Shown: positions 52,295 through 61,948, counted from the stretch's first letter. The stretch: DNA of 64,000 nucleotides from Kaistella palustris DSM 21579 (GCF_000422265.1 NZ_AULL01000016.1:186001-250000), one strand, 5' to 3'. A program made the numbers and translations. Notes: a model not told the origin generated them from the letters alone.

Positions 52295-52873
52295 ATGAGA
52301 AGATTTTTCTATTTTTTTCCTCTTTTTTTATCGGTATATTCTTTTGCACAATCTAAATATTCTGCTGCACAGGTGGAGAACAGCAGCGATCCACAGGTTA
52401 TTGCAAATTTCATAAAATATAATCCGAACCACCCGAAAACTCCCGAATTCCGCCGCAAACTTTTCGCGGTGATCAATGGTGATAAAACAAAAGCGCAACA
52501 GGCAAAAGTGGCAAAACCCACGGTAAAACCGCTCAGCACGTCAAAACTGCAGACCTCCATTAAAAGGGATGTCGCCAAAGACGGCTCCAACGATAAACAT
52601 AAGCGAACTGCCGATCTGCTGAACCATCTGTTCAACAGCGATCCCTCCAGTACAACAGCTTATGTGCAGATCGTAAACAAATCGAAGTGCAATCTGATCG
52701 TAAAGATCAGCGGAAAAAAATATTATAATCTGGATGTGCCCGCAAACAATCAGAATTTTGTGCTTCTGGATAAGGGAACCTATACTTTAACCACCTCGGT
52801 TTGCGATGCCAAATACACCTCGAGGAAAAATATTTCGAAGGATATTGTGGTGACGCTGAACGCTCCTAAATAA
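52295..52873 (+). CDS. Exported protein, DUF6759-like
   Basis: 192-residue exported protein. Signal peptide MRRFFYFFPLFLSVYSFAQ. A short conserved block (QVIANFIKYNPNHPKTPEF) is followed by a basic, unstructured linker with KTKAQQAKVAKPTVKP. The C-terminal beta domain contains YVQIVNKSKCNLIVKISGKK and LLDKGTYTLTTSVC. The pattern resembles DUF6759 of Chryseobacterium-type bacteria, but this is a tentative match. Function unknown; single gene, convergent with trmN6 with six bases between. Confidence 0.65.
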   Translation: MRRFFYFFPLFLSVYSFAQSKYSAAQVENSSDPQVIANFIKYNPNHPKTPEFRRKLFAVINGDKTKAQQAKVAKPTVKPLSTSKLQTSIKRDVAKDGSNDKHKRTADLLNHLFNSDPSSTTAYVQIVNKSKCNLIVKISGKKYYNLDVPANNQNFVLLDKGTYTLTTSVCDAKYTSRKNISKDIVVTLNAPK

Positions 52874-52879
52874 TTTTTT

Positions 52880-53578
52880 TTATCTTTTTCCAAAGAGATG
52901 AAAGTCCTTAGTCAGTTCAAGATATTCGTCCGAATACCGTCGTGCTGACTTTTCGATCGTAAATTCTGCTTCATTACATGGACCGGGTTTTTTGCTGAAT
53001 TCCAGGATCCACCGTTTTGGTTTGGAATCTTTCAGTCCGGATATTTTTATTTTTCTAAAGGCGTGCAGTCCATTTTCAACACATAGTTTTTCAAATTCCA
53101 GTCCTGCTTCAAAGGGTATAATTACAGAAAATCGGCCGTCACTCTTTAAAAGTGTGGCAGTTTTTTTAATTAAAGTATTAAACGAAAGTTGTGTCTGCTG
53201 TCGTGCAGTGATATCTTTTATTGAAGAATTCTGCTCAAAATAGGGCGGATTTGAAATAATGTGACTGAATTCTTCTACGGTTTCGAAGTCCCTGTAATCG
53301 ACGGTTTGCGCAGACAACCTGGCAGTGAACGGTGAATTCTTAAAATTTTCGGCCGCCAGGCTTACGGCGTTATTATCAATATCCAAAGCTACTATTTTAG
53401 CGCTCCCGTTTCGCTGCGCCACCATCAGCGAGATTAAGCCAGTACCTGTCCCGACTTCCAGAATGGTTGGGGCATTTTCTACGCTGGCCATCGCACCGAG
53501 TAAAACCCCGTCGGTACCCACGCGGAAAACGTTTTGATTTTGTTGAAGACTGAATTGCTGAAAATGAAAAGGTTTCAT
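52880..53578 (-). CDS. trmN6: tRNA1(Val) A37 N6-methyltransferase
   Basis: 232-residue SAM-dependent methyltransferase. The SAM motif ILEVGTGTGLISLMVAQR is followed by ALDIDNNAV and the catalytic SNPPYFEQ (N6-adenine type). N-terminus KPFHFQQFSLQQNQ and FRVGTDGVLLGA are typical of TrmN6/YfiC. ATG 53576-53578 is chosen; the 60-codon extension upstream has no family sequence. Third gene of the ribE-kinase-trmN6 series, 55 bases behind the kinase. Confidence 0.93.
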   Translation of the reverse strand: MKPFHFQQFSLQQNQNVFRVGTDGVLLGAMASVENAPTILEVGTGTGLISLMVAQRNGSAKIVALDIDNNAVSLAAENFKNSPFTARLSAQTVDYRDFETVEEFSHIISNPPYFEQNSSIKDITARQQTQLSFNTLIKKTATLLKSDGRFSVIIPFEAGLEFEKLCVENGLHAFRKIKISGLKDSKPKRWILEFSKKPGPCNEAEFTIEKSARRYSDEYLELTKDFHLFGKR

Positions 53579-53633
53579 TAATGATACTTTGCCAAAGAAT
53601 TCTGTATTCTTATTTAATGAATTGCTTGCCGCT

Positions 53634-55088
53634 CTAAAGATTTGAAGGTAAAGAAATCCTGAAAGTTGTGCCTTTTCCCACTTCAGATTCCACCGAAATT
53701 TCACCCTTGTAATCTTCAACCATTTTGCGGACCATGGTAAGACCCAGCCCGGTGCCACTGGATTTAGAGGTGAAATTGGGTTCGAAGATCCGGTCGTACA
53801 GCTCCTGCGAAATTCCGATCCCGTTGTCGTGGACTGTGATGAGAATGCGTTTGTGGCGTTGTTCTACATCTACGTTTACTACACTTTCGCGAGTTTCGTC
53901 ACGTGCTTGGCGCGCATTTGATACCAGATTTGTAATAATTCTCGAGAGGTAGATCTTGTCCATATCGATCATTATATTGTCCTGGTTCGCGTGAAAATAG
54001 ATTTTCTCGTCGCTGAATACATTGATGATGTTTTTGATCTCACGGTTCAGATCGAAAATTTCATTGTGCTTTTCGGGAAGTTGCGCGAACTGTGAGAAAG
54101 CGGTGGCCACTGTAGCTACAAGGTCGATCTGATCTACGATCGTTTTGCTCATGTGTTTTACCTTATCATGAATTTTGGGGTCCGCCGGGTCAAATTTCCT
54201 TTCGAAATTCTGAATGGTGAGTTTCATCGGAGTAAGCGGATTTTTCACTTCGTGCGCGACCTGTTTTGCCATCTCGCGCCAGGCTTCTTCTTTTTCCTTA
54301 AAACTCAGCCGTTCTTTCTGCTCTTTGATCTGCAAAATCATTTTGTTGTAAGCCTTTACAAGCTGGTTTAATTCGTCATTCTGATAATACCTGATCGGCT
54401 GCGGTTCATTTTCAAAAAGTGTGATCCTGTTTACAAGTTCCGAGAATTTCGACACTGCTTTTGTAAGATTGTTGGAGATGATCCAGCTCATGAAAATCGC
54501 GATGGCGATAATTGCGAGATTCACTAATACAATATAATTCACATACTTATCAAAAACATTAAAATAAGAGGAATCGTTGTGGTAGAAGGGAAAATAGACA
54601 ATTGCGATGGGTTCCAGCATATTGTTTTTCAAAAGCATATAAGAGGAAGTTACATTGGCGTCTGTCTTCTTGTCATAACTTTGAAAATCAACGCGGCCTA
54701 CATTTTTTAAAACCCGGTTTACAATGTCGAGCTCGATTTTTTTGTTTGGAATGAGGTGAATGTCTTTGTTGGAGATCAGTAGGTTACCTTTCAGGTCATA
54801 AATCATGATATCCTGATTATTAATGTCGGCAATTTCGAAGATATCGTTGGATAAAACGTCGGGAAGATCGGCGGTCTGAACCTGGCGGTGACTTACTGCA
54901 TAATCCAGCGCAGACATAAGCGCATCTGACTTTTTCTGCAGATCGGTGCGGCTCTGCTCTATAGCATTGCTCTTTAAAACAAAATAAGAAAGCACGGTTG
55001 AACCCAAAATACTCAGCAGACAGATGAGCAGAAAACCACCGAAAACCTTGTTCCGCAGACTGTAACCTTTGTATTTAGAGAATGGCAT
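53634..55088 (-). CDS. Orphan sensor histidine kinase, NtrY-like
   Basis: 484-residue membrane kinase. Helix 1 (about 13-38), an extracytoplasmic sensor domain (about 40-182), helix 2 (about 183-205), a HAMP region, then the dimerisation domain with the phospho-acceptor H279 in AHEVKNPLTPMKL. The ATPase domain shows the N box NLVSNARQARDE, DNGIGI and GTGLGLTM. The HEVKNPLTP pattern is that of NtrY-type kinases. No response regulator is adjacent: it sits between ribE and trmN6, overlapping ribE by 14 bases. Its partner must be elsewhere. Confidence 0.93.
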   Translation of the reverse strand: MPFSKYKGYSLRNKVFGGFLLICLLSILGSTVLSYFVLKSNAIEQSRTDLQKKSDALMSALDYAVSHRQVQTADLPDVLSNDIFEIADINNQDIMIYDLKGNLLISNKDIHLIPNKKIELDIVNRVLKNVGRVDFQSYDKKTDANVTSSYMLLKNNMLEPIAIVYFPFYHNDSSYFNVFDKYVNYIVLVNLAIIAIAIFMSWIISNNLTKAVSKFSELVNRITLFENEPQPIRYYQNDELNQLVKAYNKMILQIKEQKERLSFKEKEEAWREMAKQVAHEVKNPLTPMKLTIQNFERKFDPADPKIHDKVKHMSKTIVDQIDLVATVATAFSQFAQLPEKHNEIFDLNREIKNIINVFSDEKIYFHANQDNIMIDMDKIYLSRIITNLVSNARQARDETRESVVNVDVEQRHKRILITVHDNGIGISQELYDRIFEPNFTSKSSGTGLGLTMVRKMVEDYKGEISVESEVGKGTTFRISLPSNL

Positions 55089-55671
55089 TTTTTGTCATAA
55101 GTTTCGTTACATACTTTCCGATAATATCAAACTCCAAATTGACAATATCACCACTCTGAAGATTTTTCATATTGGTAAACTCCCAGGTATAAGGTATGAT
55201 AGCCACTTTAAATTCACCTTCGCCACTTTCGGCTACTGTGAGGCTGATTCCGTTGACCGTGATCGAGCCCTGGGGTACGGTTATAAACCCTCCATCCTCG
55301 GAATGCCGGATCGTGATTTGGTAGCTTCCGTCCTTATCTTCAATATTTTCTACAGTTCCTGTCTGGTCTACATGTCCCTGCACCAGGTGTCCGTCGAGCC
55401 GTCCATCGAACTTCAGACAGCGTTCGAGATTTACTTGGGTACCCTCTTTCCACTGTCCAAGATTGGTTTTTTCGAGTGATTCCTGGATCGCAGTAACACT
55501 GTATTTGTCATCTGTAATCTCAACTACCGTAAGGCAGCAGCCGTTGTGCGCCAGGCTTTGATCAATTTTTAATTCTTGGGTGAAAGGGCAGGACAGAATA
55601 AACTCTACATTGGTGCCTTTTGGTGTAATTTGTTCCACGATTCCTGTGGCTTCAACAATTCCTGTAAACAT
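55075..55671 (-). CDS. ribE: Riboflavin synthase, alpha chain
   Basis: 198-residue enzyme that makes riboflavin from two 6,7-dimethyl-8-ribityllumazine molecules. Two lumazine-binding repeats: MFTGIVEATGIVEQI and GHLVQGHVDQTGTVENI, with SITVNGISLTVAES. Normal length. First gene of a three-gene minus-strand series with a histidine kinase (14-base overlap) and trmN6. No FMN riboswitch was recognised before it. Confidence 0.96.
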   Translation of the reverse strand: MFTGIVEATGIVEQITPKGTNVEFILSCPFTQELKIDQSLAHNGCCLTVVEITDDKYSVTAIQESLEKTNLGQWKEGTQVNLERCLKFDGRLDGHLVQGHVDQTGTVENIEDKDGSYQITIRHSEDGGFITVPQGSITVNGISLTVAESGEGEFKVAIIPYTWEFTNMKNLQSGDIVNLEFDIIGKYVTKLMTKNAIL

Positions 55672-55758
55672 ATATTTTTTTTCTTAAGAAAGCGCTAAAA
55701 TCAGGAGGTCTGAGTTTCCGCTGTTTTAAATAAATCGGGATAGTTCGTCCTAATTTAT

Positions 55759-55766
55759 TAAATTTG
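55759..55766 (+). promoter_or_regulatory. TAnnTTTG -7 box of pdxA
   Basis: TAAATTTG, 32 bases before the pdxA ATG. No clear TTG upstream. Confidence 0.3.
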
Positions 55767-55798
55767 TGAAATTCTATTAATATCCAAAGATAACAAAA

Positions 55799-56890
55799 AT
55801 GGGTCCGAAACATCAGAAAATAAAAGTAGGCATATCAATAGGTGATTTTAATGGCATTGGTCCGGAAATCATTATGAAATCTTTGAACGATAAAGCGATT
55901 ACCGAATTTTTCACACCGGTTATTTTTGGTTCCGGAAAACTGTTTACCTATCAGAAGAATATTTTCAAATTTCAGCATACCTTTAATTATATTACCGAAG
56001 TTGGTCAGGTCCAGAATGACAAGATCAATATGGTTAACCTTTGGAAAGACAATGTAAATGTTAACCTGGGAACGCCAACTGAAGAATCAACGCGTATGGC
56101 AATCGACTCTCTTGAAGCAGCTTCTACAGCACTTATGAACGGTGAGATTGATGTGTTGGTTACCGCACCCATTAATAAAGATGAAATGTTGAAGCAGGGT
56201 TTTGCCCACGCAGGTCATACCGGTTATCTCGAAGAAAAGTTCGGGAAAAAAGGACTGATGTTCCTGGTTACCGATGATTTGAAAGTGGCTGTGTCGACAC
56301 ACCATATCCCTGTTTCTCAGGTTGCAGAAAGCATTTCAAAAGAGAAGATTAAAAAACAGATCAAGCTCCTGAACCAGTGTCTTACCGAAGATTTTCAGAT
56401 CGAAAGGCCAAAAATTGCTGTACTCGGACTTAATCCGCATGCCGGCGATGGTGGCGCAATCGGCAGGGAAGAGATTGAAATTATTCAGCCTGTGATCCGC
56501 GAACTATTCGATAATGGTGTTTTGGCGTTCGGCCCTTTTCCGGCAGACAGTTTTTTTCAGCCCGCAAATTACAGAAAATACGATGCGGTTTTAGCCATGT
56601 ATCACGATCAGGGTTTGGCACCGTTTAAAACACTGGCTTACGAAGACGGTGTAAATTATACCGCCGGTCTTCCCTTTGTGAGGACCTCACCCGATCACGG
56701 TGTGGCTTACGATATTGCCGGACAAAATATTGCAGATGAGCACAGTTTTACAGAAGCGATTTTTACTGCAATCAAAATATTTAAGAACCGGCAGGAATAT
56801 AATGATCTGATGACAAACAGGCTTCAGCCACGCAGAAGCCCCGTGAACAGTGGTGTTGATGAGGACCTGCCACGCGACCAAAATCATTAA
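55799..56890 (+). CDS. pdxA: 4-hydroxythreonine-4-phosphate dehydrogenase
   Basis: 363-residue NAD-dependent, metal-binding enzyme of pyridoxal phosphate synthesis. Marks: VGISIGDFNGIGPEIIM, TAPINKDEMLKQGF, AGHTGYLEEKF, VLGLNPHAGDGGAIGREE and AMYHDQGLAPFKTL; the metal-binding histidines lie in AGHTGY, LNPHAG and YHDQG. A short acidic tail follows the core. Single gene. Confidence 0.95.
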   Translation: MGPKHQKIKVGISIGDFNGIGPEIIMKSLNDKAITEFFTPVIFGSGKLFTYQKNIFKFQHTFNYITEVGQVQNDKINMVNLWKDNVNVNLGTPTEESTRMAIDSLEAASTALMNGEIDVLVTAPINKDEMLKQGFAHAGHTGYLEEKFGKKGLMFLVTDDLKVAVSTHHIPVSQVAESISKEKIKKQIKLLNQCLTEDFQIERPKIAVLGLNPHAGDGGAIGREEIEIIQPVIRELFDNGVLAFGPFPADSFFQPANYRKYDAVLAMYHDQGLAPFKTLAYEDGVNYTAGLPFVRTSPDHGVAYDIAGQNIADEHSFTEAIFTAIKIFKNRQEYNDLMTNRLQPRRSPVNSGVDEDLPRDQNH

Positions 56891-56934
56891 ACCGGGATAA
56901 ATTTGAAATGTCGGGGATTTGTTTTCAGAATTAT

Positions 56935-56964
56935 TTGTAATATTAAAAAAATTGCATATTTTTG
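56935..56964 (+). promoter_or_regulatory. Full Bacteroidota promoter of yceD-rpmF
   Basis: TTG (56935-56937), 19-base spacer, TATTTTTG (56957-56964), ending 12 bases before the ATG. Both boxes and spacing match the consensus. Confidence 0.65.
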
Positions 56965-56976
56965 CACACTCAATTT

Positions 56977-57498
56977 ATGGACAGGAGAAAAAACTACGAA
57001 GTTGTTTTTTCCGGACTGAAAAACGGAAAACATAATTTCCAATTTGAGATAGATAAGACGTTCTTTGCGCTTTTCGATACGGAACAGGAATTTTCGGAAC
57101 CTGAACTGGTGGCAGATGTGTTAATGGAAAAACACGCCACATTTCTGGAGTTCTGGATTACAACAGCAGGTTCGGTAAGATTGGTTTGTGATATTTCAAA
57201 CGAATACTTCCGTTACCCGTTACAAAATGAGATCAGAGTTCTGGTAAAATTCGGAGAGGAATATGATGACAGCGATATTGATGTAATTACCATTCCTGCT
57301 CAGGATCACGCCTTCAACATTGTTCAGCTCATATATGAAGATGTGGTGCTTGCGATACCTATGAAAAAAGTTTCGCCGGACCTGTCGGAAGAAGACCTGG
57401 AAATACTGAACAGATTCAGTCCCGTAGAAGAAGAGGAAGAAAAACCCGTAATTGACCCGCGGTGGGAAGCACTGCAGAAATTGAAAGATAAAAATTAA
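56977..57498 (+). CDS. yceD: DUF177 (YceD) family protein
   Basis: 173-residue soluble protein. Start region MDRRKNYEVVFSGLKNGKH; conserved features are CDISNEYFRYPLQNEIRVLV, FNIVQLIYEDVVLAIPMKKV and the acidic tail EEEEEKPVIDPRWEALQKL. DUF177 proteins always sit before rpmF (bL32) and are linked to rRNA maturation or ribosome assembly, though the mechanism is unclear. ATG 56977 rather than the TTG at 56962, which lies inside the promoter region. Confidence 0.9.
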   Translation: MDRRKNYEVVFSGLKNGKHNFQFEIDKTFFALFDTEQEFSEPELVADVLMEKHATFLEFWITTAGSVRLVCDISNEYFRYPLQNEIRVLVKFGEEYDDSDIDVITIPAQDHAFNIVQLIYEDVVLAIPMKKVSPDLSEEDLEILNRFSPVEEEEEKPVIDPRWEALQKLKDKN

Positions 57499-57564
57499 AA
57501 TAGTTTAAAATGATGAGTATTGAGCAATCAATTCCTCATCGCTCATCAACAAAATTATAAGAAA

Positions 57565-57768
57565 ATGGCACATCCAAAAAGAAGACAATCCAGTACAAGA
57601 AGAGATAAGAGAAGAACGCATTACAAAGCTGAGGTTCCTCAGTTGGCCAAAGATGCAACTTCCGGAGAAATGCACCTTTACCACAGAGCACACTGGCACG
57701 AAGGTAAACTGTATTACCGCGGTAAAGTGGTAATGGAAAAAGCCGTAGAAACTACAGACGAAGATTAA
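57565..57768 (+). CDS. rpmF: Ribosomal protein bL32
   Basis: 67-residue protein of the large subunit ([40 protein letters not shown]). No zinc cysteines are present, so it is the zinc-free type. ATG 57565 is used; the frame extends 15 codons upstream. Cotranscribed with yceD; terminator follows. Confidence 0.97.
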   Translation: MAHPKRRQSSTRRDKRRTHYKAEVPQLAKDATSGEMHLYHRAHWHEGKLYYRGKVVMEKAVETTDED

Positions 57769-57802
57769 GCGATAAAGCAAGGTTTTCACTTAAATTTATA
57801 CA

Positions 57803-57836
57803 AAAACCACTCGATTTTTTGATTTCGGGTGGTTTT
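57803..57836 (+). terminator. Terminator of rpmF
   Basis: AAAACCACTCG (57803-57813) pairs with CGGGTGGTTTT (57826-57836; one G-T pair), then a T-run. The accB promoter box follows 14 bases later. Confidence 0.7.
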
Positions 57837-57850
57837 TTGTTGTTTTTATG

Positions 57851-57858
57851 TATCTTTG
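57851..57858 (+). promoter_or_regulatory. TAnnTTTG -7 box of accB
   Basis: TATCTTTG, 24 bases before the accB ATG. TTG elements upstream are only 8-11 bases away. Confidence 0.4.
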
Positions 57859-57882
57859 GCATAATAAATAAATATTATTTTT

Positions 57883-58368
57883 ATGGACATTAAAGACATA
57901 CAGAATCTCATTAAATTTGTGTCTAAAGCTGAGGTTTCCGAGGTAAAGTACAAAACAAAAGATTTCGAAATCACCATTAAAACCCCGCTTGGGGGAAATG
58001 AGGTAACTTACATGCAGCAGCCACCAGTTTATCATACAGGTGCGCAGCAGATCTCCGCACCGCAGCCACAGGCCGCAGCCCCGGCAACTCCAAATGCAGC
58101 CGAAGAACCGGTAGCCGACGAAAGTAAACTGGTGACCATAAAATCCCCAATGATCGGAACTTTCTACAGAAAACCATCACCGGATAAAGATGTATTTGTA
58201 AATGTAGGCGACGAAGTATCCGTGGGTAAAGTAGTCTGTGTGATCGAAGCTATGAAACTCTTCAACCAGATCGAATCCGAAGTTTCCGGTAAAATTGTGA
58301 AAATTCTTGTGGATGATACCACTCCGGTAGAATATGATCAGCCATTATTCCTTGTAGATCCTTCTTAA
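57883..58368 (+). CDS. accB: Biotin carboxyl carrier protein of acetyl-CoA carboxylase
   Basis: 161-residue carrier that holds the biotin of acetyl-CoA carboxylase. N-terminal helical part, an Ala/Pro/Gln-rich flexible linker (about residues 45-80) and a C-terminal biotinyl domain with the modified lysine in IEAMKLFNQIESEV. Followed by accC after 86 bases on the same strand; the gap has a short tandem AT-rich repeat. Confidence 0.96.
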   Translation: MDIKDIQNLIKFVSKAEVSEVKYKTKDFEITIKTPLGGNEVTYMQQPPVYHTGAQQISAPQPQAAAPATPNAAEEPVADESKLVTIKSPMIGTFYRKPSPDKDVFVNVGDEVSVGKVVCVIEAMKLFNQIESEVSGKIVKILVDDTTPVEYDQPLFLVDPS

Positions 58369-58416
58369 TATAATTTTAAATGATAGATTATAAATTTTAG
58401 ATGACCTTTCTAAAAT

Positions 58417-58449
58417 AATTTAAAATTCAAAATTTAAAATTCAAAATTT
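58417..58449. repeat. AT-rich 14-base tandem repeat between accB and accC
   Basis: AATTTAAAATTCAA occurs twice in tandem (58417-58430, 58431-58444), with a partial third unit to 58449, ending 5 bases before the accC ATG. It is the only repeat in this gap. Confidence 0.7.
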
Positions 58450-58454
58450 CTTAG

Positions 58455-59807
58455 ATGTTTAAAAAAATATTAATAGCCAATCGCGGCGAAATTGCGATGC
58501 GCATCCTGCGTACCTGCAAAGAGATGGGGATCAAAACAGTCGCTGTGTATTCAACCGCCGACAAGGACAGTCTGCATGTGCGGTTTGCAGATGAAGCAGT
58601 TTGTATCGGTCCTGCGGCGAGTAAAGATTCTTATTTAAAAATTTCAAATATCATTGCAGCTGCCGAGATCACCAATGCAGATGCGATACATCCGGGTTAT
58701 GGATTCCTATCGGAGAATTCCAATTTCTCCAGAATCTGTCAGGAAAACGGCATCAAGTTCATAGGTGCAACTCCCGATAATATCGACAGAATGGGCGATA
58801 AGGCCAACGCCAAAGCAACCATGAAAGAAGCCGGTGTTCCATGCGTTCCCGGTTCAGAAGGTCTTATTGACAGCTACGAAACTGCCGCAGTTTTAGCAGA
58901 AGAAATCGGTTATCCTGTGATGATTAAAGCAACTGCCGGTGGTGGCGGAAAAGGTATGCGTGCTGTTTTCCGTGCCGAGGATCTGCACGATCACTGGGAC
59001 TCGGCCGTTCAGGAAGCGACTGCTGCCTTCGGAAATGGCGGTATGTACATGGAAAAACTGATTGTAGAACCACGCCATATAGAAATTCAGATCGCCGGTG
59101 ACCAGTATGGCAAGGCGTGTCACCTATCCGAAAGAGATTGCTCCATCCAGCGCAGAAATCAAAAGCTGACCGAAGAAACGCCTTCGCCATTCATGACCGA
59201 TGAACTTCGCGAAAGAATGGGCGCCGCTGCCGTAAAAGCTGCAGAATATATCGGTTATGAAGGTGTAGGAACCATCGAATTTCTCGTCGACAAAGACAGG
59301 AATTTCTATTTTATGGAAATGAACACGCGTATTCAGGTAGAACATCCGATTACGGAACAGGTGGTGGATTACGATCTGATTCGTGAGCAGATTCTTTTGG
59401 CTTCAGGTTTTTCAATTTCCGGCACCAACTATTTACCTAAGCTTCACAGCATAGAGTGCAGGATCAATGCAGAGGACCCATACAATGAATTCCGCCCGTC
59501 ACCCGGAAAGATCACCGAACTTAATATTCCCGGTGGTCACGGAATTCGCGTAGACACGCACGTATATTCCGGGTACACGATTCCGTCGAACTACGATTCT
59601 ATGATCGCAAAACTGATCACTACGGCACAAACGCGGGACGAAGCGATTGCCAAGATGAAGCGTGCGCTCGAGGAGTTTTATATAGAAGGGGTAAAAACAA
59701 CAATTCCTTTCCACCGCCAGCTGATGGAAAATGAAGATTATATCGCCGGTAACTACACCACAAAATTCATGGAGGATTTCGTGATGGATAAAAATTTCGA
59801 AAATTAA
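58455..59807 (+). CDS. accC: Biotin carboxylase, acetyl-CoA carboxylase subunit
   Basis: 450-residue ATP-grasp enzyme that carboxylates biotin on AccB. Marks: [33 protein letters not shown], the ATP-binding glycine loop [31 protein letters not shown] and the [13 protein letters not shown] region. Full length. With accB forms the first half of acetyl-CoA carboxylase; accA and accD are not in view. Confidence 0.97.
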   Translation: MFKKILIANRGEIAMRILRTCKEMGIKTVAVYSTADKDSLHVRFADEAVCIGPAASKDSYLKISNIIAAAEITNADAIHPGYGFLSENSNFSRICQENGIKFIGATPDNIDRMGDKANAKATMKEAGVPCVPGSEGLIDSYETAAVLAEEIGYPVMIKATAGGGGKGMRAVFRAEDLHDHWDSAVQEATAAFGNGGMYMEKLIVEPRHIEIQIAGDQYGKACHLSERDCSIQRRNQKLTEETPSPFMTDELRERMGAAAVKAAEYIGYEGVGTIEFLVDKDRNFYFMEMNTRIQVEHPITEQVVDYDLIREQILLASGFSISGTNYLPKLHSIECRINAEDPYNEFRPSPGKITELNIPGGHGIRVDTHVYSGYTIPSNYDSMIAKLITTAQTRDEAIAKMKRALEEFYIEGVKTTIPFHRQLMENEDYIAGNYTTKFMEDFVMDKNFEN

Positions 59808-59829
59808 GAAATATACTTTTTTATACCTG

Positions 59830-59848
59830 CTGCCTCAATTTGAGGCAG
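59830..59848 (+). terminator. Terminator of accBC
   Basis: CTGCCTCA (59830-59837) pairs with TGAGGCAG (59841-59848), 3-base loop, then TTTTTG. The TTG of the rocD promoter overlaps the T-run. Confidence 0.75.
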
Positions 59849-59851
59849 TTT

Positions 59852-59879
59852 TTGTTTCCATTAATAATCCTTAAATTTG
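59852..59879 (+). promoter_or_regulatory. Full Bacteroidota promoter of rocD
   Basis: TTG (59852-59854), 17-base spacer, TAAATTTG (59872-59879), 15 bases before the rocD ATG. Confidence 0.6.
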
Positions 59880-59894
59880 TAAAAAAGCAAAGAT

Positions 59895-61145
59895 ATGTCA
59901 GAAGTTACGCAACAGAAAGATTCCCAATATTATATCAACCTCGAAAGCGAATATGGAGCGCATAATTACCATCCGCTGCCTGTGGTTTTAGATAAAGGCG
60001 AAGGTGTATTTGTCTGGGATGTTGAGGGTAAGAAATACTATGATTTTTTATCGGCATATTCGGCTGTAAATCAGGGGCATTCACATCCGAAAATTTTGGC
60101 AGCCCTGGTGGAGCAGGCAAAAAAACTCGCGCTTACATCGCGTGCATTTTATAACTCCAAATTGGGCGAATATGAGAAGATGATCACTTCACTTTTTAGT
60201 TTCGATAAAGTGCTGCCGATGAATTCCGGTGCAGAAGCTGTGGAAACTGCGGTGAAATTAGCGCGGAAATGGAGTTATGAAGTAAAGGGTATCGATGAGA
60301 ATTCAGCAAAAATCATTGTTTGCGAAAATAACTTCCACGGGAGAACAACCACCATCGTTTCTTTTTCAAATGACCCCGATGCAAGTAAGAATTATGGCCC
60401 TTTTACACCAGGATTCATTAAAATCCCATATAACGACCTCGCGGCCTTGGAAGAAACTTTAAAAAATGATGCGGCAAATATTGCGGCCTTTCTGGTAGAG
60501 CCTATCCAGGGAGAAGCTGGAGTATATGTTCCGGATGAAGGTTACTTGAAAGGAGCTTTTGAACTTTGCAAACAGCACAATGTTCTTTTTATTGCAGATG
60601 AAGTTCAGACCGGGATTGCCCGCACAGGAAAACTCATTGCGTGTGATCATGAAGGCGTACAACCGGATATTCTTGTTTTAGGAAAAGCGATTTCCGGTGG
60701 TATGTATCCTGTATCTGCGGTGTTGGCCAATGATGAGATCATGCACGTCATCAAACCTGGACAGCACGGTTCAACTTTTGGAGGAAATCCCGTTGCCTGC
60801 GCCGTGGCCATGGCCGCACTAAAAGTTGTGCAGGAAGAAGATCTTGCTGAAAGAGCCGAAAAACTCGGAAAACTGTTCCGCGCCGAAATCGAAAAAGTAA
60901 TCGCAAAAACTTCGCTCATTACAAAAGTGCGCGGAAAAGGTTTGCTTAACGCAATTTTAATAAATGATACGCCCGAAAGTACCACAGCCTGGGATATTTG
61001 CATGAAACTGAAGGAAAACGGTTTACTTGCAAAACCAACACACGGCAACATTATCCGTTTGGCGCCGCCACTGGTAATTACCGAAGCCGAGATCCTGGAC
61101 TGCGTAGCAATCATTGAAAAGACCGTTTTGGAATTTACGCGTTAA
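59895..61145 (+). CDS. rocD: Ornithine aminotransferase
   Basis: 416-residue PLP enzyme that converts ornithine and 2-oxoglutarate to glutamate-semialdehyde and glutamate. Marks: [60 protein letters not shown], and the PLP lysine in [15 protein letters not shown] with the [11 protein letters not shown] box. The strong match to the ornithine group is the YHPLPVVL and [10 protein letters not shown] stretch. The first glycosyltransferase gene follows after 3 bases. Confidence 0.94.
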   Translation: MSEVTQQKDSQYYINLESEYGAHNYHPLPVVLDKGEGVFVWDVEGKKYYDFLSAYSAVNQGHSHPKILAALVEQAKKLALTSRAFYNSKLGEYEKMITSLFSFDKVLPMNSGAEAVETAVKLARKWSYEVKGIDENSAKIIVCENNFHGRTTTIVSFSNDPDASKNYGPFTPGFIKIPYNDLAALEETLKNDAANIAAFLVEPIQGEAGVYVPDEGYLKGAFELCKQHNVLFIADEVQTGIARTGKLIACDHEGVQPDILVLGKAISGGMYPVSAVLANDEIMHVIKPGQHGSTFGGNPVACAVAMAALKVVQEEDLAERAEKLGKLFRAEIEKVIAKTSLITKVRGKGLLNAILINDTPESTTAWDICMKLKENGLLAKPTHGNIIRLAPPLVITEAEILDCVAIIEKTVLEFTR

Positions 61146-61148
61146 TAT

Positions 61149-61946
61149 TTGAAAACCTCACTGCTCATATCGACATACAACTGGCCCGAAGCACTGGATA
61201 TCTGTTTGAAAAGTGTTATGGAACAGACAGTTCTGCCGGCTGAAATCCTGGTTGCAGATGATGGTTCCGGCGAAAGTACCGCGAAAATAGTAGAGAAATA
61301 TCAGAAAATTTCTCCCGTTCCACTGCTTCATATCTGGCACGAAGACAATGGATTTGAGCTGGCCAAAATCCGGAATAAGGCTATCGCAAAAGCCAGTGGT
61401 GCGTATATTATTCAGATTGATGGTGACTTGATCCTGCATCCTTATTTTATAAAAGATCATATTGATTTTGCGAAGGAAAATTCATTCGTACGTGCAAGCC
61501 GCATATATATCGATGAAAAGCTTTCAGCAGAGAAACTGAAAAACTTAGATATATCAGTTAACCCGTTCTCCCGCGGTATTGCCAATTTTTTCAGTTCGTT
61601 CCGTATACCTTTCCTTTGGAAAAAGTTCGAATCGAATTATAAGATCAGTGGCGACGAGCGGTGGGAAATTCATGGGTGCAATATGGCCTATTGGCGCAGC
61701 GATGCTATTGAAGTTAATGGCTATAACGAAGATTTCAAAGGTTGGGGACCGGAGGATAAGGAATTTGTCGCACGCCTGCTCAATGCCGGAAAAGAAAAGC
61801 GGTTCCTGAAACTTGGCGGCTTGGTTTTTCATATTTTTCATCCTGTAAATGCAAAAGAAAATTTGAAAAAGAACGAGGAAATCTTCGCCCTCGCCAAAGA
61901 AAACGGCGTAAAGTACTGTGAAAACGGTGTCAGCCAATATTTGTGA
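61149..61946 (+). CDS. Family 2 glycosyltransferase, first tandem copy
   Basis: 265-residue GT-A enzyme. Marks: TSLLISTYNWPEALD, ILVADDGSGEST, the DxD in IIQIDGDLIL, and the C-terminal GCNMAYWRSDAIEV plus GWGPEDKEFVARL (a galactosyltransferase-like catalytic ED). No membrane helix. The start is the TTG at 61149, three bases after the rocD stop. The next gene is a paralogue with the same motif order; together with the GT61 gene downstream they may assemble a surface glycan or lipopolysaccharide core. Acceptor and sugar unknown. Confidence 0.88.
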   Translation: MKTSLLISTYNWPEALDICLKSVMEQTVLPAEILVADDGSGESTAKIVEKYQKISPVPLLHIWHEDNGFELAKIRNKAIAKASGAYIIQIDGDLILHPYFIKDHIDFAKENSFVRASRIYIDEKLSAEKLKNLDISVNPFSRGIANFFSSFRIPFLWKKFESNYKISGDERWEIHGCNMAYWRSDAIEVNGYNEDFKGWGPEDKEFVARLLNAGKEKRFLKLGGLVFHIFHPVNAKENLKKNEEIFALAKENGVKYCENGVSQYL

Positions 61947-61948
61947 AG

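Noticed and set aside
53579-53758. 60-codon extension of the TrmN6 gene
   Set aside because: No family sequence, overlaps the end of the kinase gene; MKPFHFQQFSL at 53578 is the natural start.
55672-55798. FMN riboswitch before ribE
   Set aside because: The 127-base gap is AT-rich and does not show the conserved multi-stem sequence; ribE starts almost directly after a T-rich stretch.
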